Position numbers and translations under genes: made by a program
Shown: positions 36,545-37,953 of the stretch, in pieces
How the letters are laid out: each line of letters begins with the position of its first letter
Position numbering within the stretch: position 1 is the first letter of the stretch
Source of the DNA: Chloroflexota bacterium
GTDB taxonomy: Bacteria; Chloroflexota; Dehalococcoidia; DSTF01; RBG-16-68-14
Reading direction: 5' to 3'
DNA: 37,953 nucleotides
Assembly: GCA_022565155.1 (NCBI GenBank)
Contig: JADFKB010000013.1
Span: forward strand, 1 to 37,953
Notes under the pieces: generated by a model
Database searches by the model: none
What the model saw: the letters and a program-made list of their open reading frames with translations, nothing else
What the model was told of the DNA's origin: nothing

Positions 36545-37335
36545 TGTGCCGTCTCCCTCTCCGCTTCCAGCACGCGGCGCGGATGGCGGCCATCGACGTA
36601 ACCGACGAAGGGCGGATGGATGTTGTAGCCGAGCAGCTCTTGCAGGCGCTTCGGCAACTCTCGCACGATCTTGCGCGGGACGGCCAGAATGTGGTTCTCC
36701 TGCGGCCGCAGCCAGCCGGAAACGTACTCCAATATCGTGCCGAGGCGCGGCTTATCCGTCTGGTTGGCGCCGCCACCGTGGTAGACGCTGCCGACGAAGA
36801 ACATCGCTGACCCCGCCGTCATCTCCGCCATCACCACAGGCGTGTTCTCGTCCGGTCTAGTATCCAGCCAGCGATGACTGCCCGGCACGACGCGCGTGGC
36901 GCCGTTCGCCTCGGTGAAGTCGTCCAGCGGCCACATGATGTTCAGCACCAGCTCGTCGTGCGGCCGCGGGATCGGGTAGATCCCGTCGTCGGTGTGCAGC
37001 ACTTGCGCCTTCTCGCCAGGGCCGATCTCGATGCCCGTCGGCGCGCTGAGCTGGTAGCTCTCGCCCAGCACGCGGTCGAGGACGCCGAGGACGAGCGGAT
37101 GGATGGCGAGCTTGTCGAACGCGCGCGTCTTGGCGAAGATGGCGTAGACGCGGCGAGTGCTGAAGCCCTCGAAGGCGTTGCGGCCCTCCGGCGTCGTATC
37201 GAGAATCTTGGTCAACTCGGCCCGGATCGCGGCGGCGTCCTCCGGTGGGAGCAGGTTCTCGACAATCGCGTAGCCGTCCCGATCGAGAGCGGCGGCGACA
37301 TCGTCGGCCGTAGCGTCTGCGCGTAGTCGGTTCAT
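36541..37335 (-). CDS. Phytanoyl-CoA dioxygenase (PhyH) family protein
   Basis: 264 residues, ATG 37335. Fe(II)/2-oxoglutarate oxygenase features: H-T-D-D (His114, Asp116), a distal V-Y-H-G-G-G-A-N (His186) and Arg197 for 2-oxoglutarate. It also has D-G-Y-A-I-V-E-N near the start and N-G-A-T-R-V-V-P-G-S-H-R-W, both typical of PhyH. Such enzymes hydroxylate acyl-CoAs, amino acids or natural-product intermediates. It lies 15 bp after the FTR gene and overlaps the methyltransferase. Together they may form a short modification pathway. The substrate cannot be inferred. Confidence 0.92.
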   Translation of the reverse strand: MNRLRADATADDVAAALDRDGYAIVENLLPPEDAAAIRAELTKILDTTPEGRNAFEGFSTRRVYAIFAKTRAFDKLAIHPLVLGVLDRVLGESYQLSAPTGIEIGPGEKAQVLHTDDGIYPIPRPHDELVLNIMWPLDDFTEANGATRVVPGSHRWLDTRPDENTPVVMAEMTAGSAMFFVGSVYHGGGANQTDKPRLGTILEYVSGWLRPQENHILAVPRKIVRELPKRLQELLGYNIHPPFVGYVDGRHPRRVLEAERETAQ

Positions 37336-37350
37336 AGCTGCGCCGCTGTG

Positions 37351-37812
37351 CTACTTCTTGTCTTTGGCCTTCTGAATACTCCGTCCCTGCTTCTGCTCCA
37401 ACCGCCACATGGCGCGGCCCTTATCAGGGTCGGGGTCCTTGACGATGCCGTAGATCTCGCGGCCTTCGTGTCCCTCTGGCAGGTGCTCTGTAATCGGAAG
37501 ACCTTCCGAATTGCAGAACAGCATTCAGTGGCAGTACTTATACTTCTGCATCTCGTCGCAGGCGCAGATCCACTCGCTGGACTTGGCCTCTTCGGCCTTG
37601 TCTTCGTAGAAGTTGCACGGGCAGAGCGGCCGTCCGACTTCATCGATATGCTTGGCGAGGCCGATGACGAGGAACTCCGTCACGTCCCGCTGGGGATGGA
37701 GATAGCTGCCGCTCTTTTCGGCGAACTTCTCCACGAACTTCCACATCTTATCGATGTTCTTCTGTGAGGCTTGCTGGCGATCTTCATCGCTCGGTTTGTC
37801 AACCTGCTGCAT
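37351..37812 (-). CDS. Ferredoxin-thioredoxin reductase catalytic subunit with in-frame TGA at the redox Cys: candidate selenoprotein
   Basis: ATG 37812 with AAGGGAGG upstream. Reading through the TGA at 37525-37527 gives 153 residues ending at TAG 37351-37353. The FTR signature has exact spacing: C-P-C (64, 66), 16 residues, C-A-C (83, 85), 8 residues, C-H-[TGA] (94, 96). In characterised FTR the first Cys of the first pair, both of the second and the first of the third bind the [4Fe-4S] cluster. The second Cys of the first and third pairs form the redox disulfide. The TGA therefore replaces the cluster-facing redox Cys. After it the family's sequence continues: M-L-F-C, E-G-L-P-I-T-E-H-L-P-E-G-H-E-G-R-E-I-Y-G. 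Ending at the TGA would remove the catalytic centre and the tail. Selenocysteine at 96 is the best explanation. Heads an operon with PhyH and methyltransferase. Confidence 0.85.
37494..37509 (-). promoter_or_regulatory. Candidate SECIS hairpin of the FTR gene
   Basis: On the minus strand TCGGAA pairs perfectly with TTCCGA around the loop GGTC, starting 21 nt after the TGA. The RNA loop GGUC recalls the SelB-binding loop of the E. coli formate dehydrogenase SECIS. GGU occupies nucleotides 22-24 after the TGA, the same register as in the DUF3179 gene. Confidence 0.65.
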
Positions 37813-37824
37813 GGCGCCTCCCTT

Positions 37825-37953
37825 ATTCCTCTCACCCAGATAACGCTGCGCGTGTATCTGGTATTCCTCTCACCCAGATAACGCTGCGCGTGTATCTGGT
37901 ACTCCTCTCACCCAGATAACGCTGCGCGTGTATCTGGTACTCCTCTCACCCAG
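37825..37953. repeat. Tandem 38-bp hairpin repeats upstream of the FTR gene
   Basis: Three full units (37825-37862, 37863-37900, 37901-37938) and 15 bases of a fourth run to the window end, differing only at one T/C position. Each unit holds a dyad: CCAGATA-ACGC, a TGC loop, GCGT-G-TATCTGG, about 11 bp with one bulge. On the minus strand each unit also carries GAGAGGAG, which resembles a ribosome site. The array begins 12 bp before the FTR start codon, so it would lie in the leader or promoter region. There are no variable spacers, so it is not CRISPR. Confidence 0.95.

Noticed and set aside
37825-37953. CRISPR array
   Set aside because: Units are head-to-tail with no variable spacers and no cas genes nearby.

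Overview
The window is about 38 kb of high-GC bacterial chromosome. The gene content suggests an uncultured Chloroflexota, perhaps Dehalococcoidia-like: a F420-type LLM oxidoreductase, a HemQ-like coproheme decarboxylase, a DUF1461/TIGR01906 membrane protein, AMIN-like and DUF3179 lipoproteins, and secreted Thr/Pro-rich cohesin/dockerin proteins with LPxTG-like tails. This placement is inference from protein families; no rRNA is present.

Layout. 1-255 is the tail of an Eis-like acetyltransferase. 387-7736 is a surface-glycan block: a GT-C-like membrane protein with a PA14 domain, two family-2 glycosyltransferases and a 728-residue membrane protein. 8196-8771 is a TetR regulator. About 8.9-11.65 kb looks like a small accessory island, with decayed tRNA-Asn pieces on the left and intact tRNA-Asn on the right. 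It holds a DUF3179 lipoprotein gene with an in-frame TGA and a helix-turn-helix gene built from tandem copies. Three tRNAs (Asn, Gln, Leu) follow, then the housekeeping run dgt - SH3-like membrane protein - dnaG - rpoD. 17.8-25 kb carries an SQR-like flavoprotein, an FmdB zinc ribbon, DUF1461, a thioredoxin, an LLM oxidoreductase, an AMIN-like lipoprotein, a site-2 protease and a GH25-like protein. 25.2-27.4 kb is a PcrA/UvrD helicase. 27.5-33.7 kb is an exoprotein cluster: an anchored protein, a caspase-fold-like protein, a metzincin with a dockerin, a cohesin protein with an LPDAG tail, and a frameshifted cohesin-dockerin protein. 33.8-35.9 kb is a HemQ-Rieske fusion coupled to an aldo/keto reductase. 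36-37.8 kb is a three-gene operon: ferredoxin-thioredoxin reductase (FTR) catalytic subunit, PhyH dioxygenase, methyltransferase. Tandem 38-bp hairpin repeats lie upstream of it.

Main discovery. Two unrelated genes, the DUF3179 lipoprotein (TGA at 9686) and the FTR catalytic subunit (TGA at 37525-37527, minus strand), each have a TGA exactly where the family has a conserved Cys of a redox motif. The reading frame continues intact to the normal C terminus in both. Both TGAs are followed by a short hairpin presenting GGU at nucleotides 22-24 after the TGA, which fits the bacterial SECIS design. The simplest reading is that both are selenoproteins: a U-x-x-C DUF3179 and an FTR whose cluster-facing catalytic Cys is Sec.

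Second theme. The cohesin/dockerin genes suggest a surface scaffold that could hold a dockerin-bearing metalloprotease on an LPxTG-like anchored cohesin protein, a non-cellulosomal use of this interaction.
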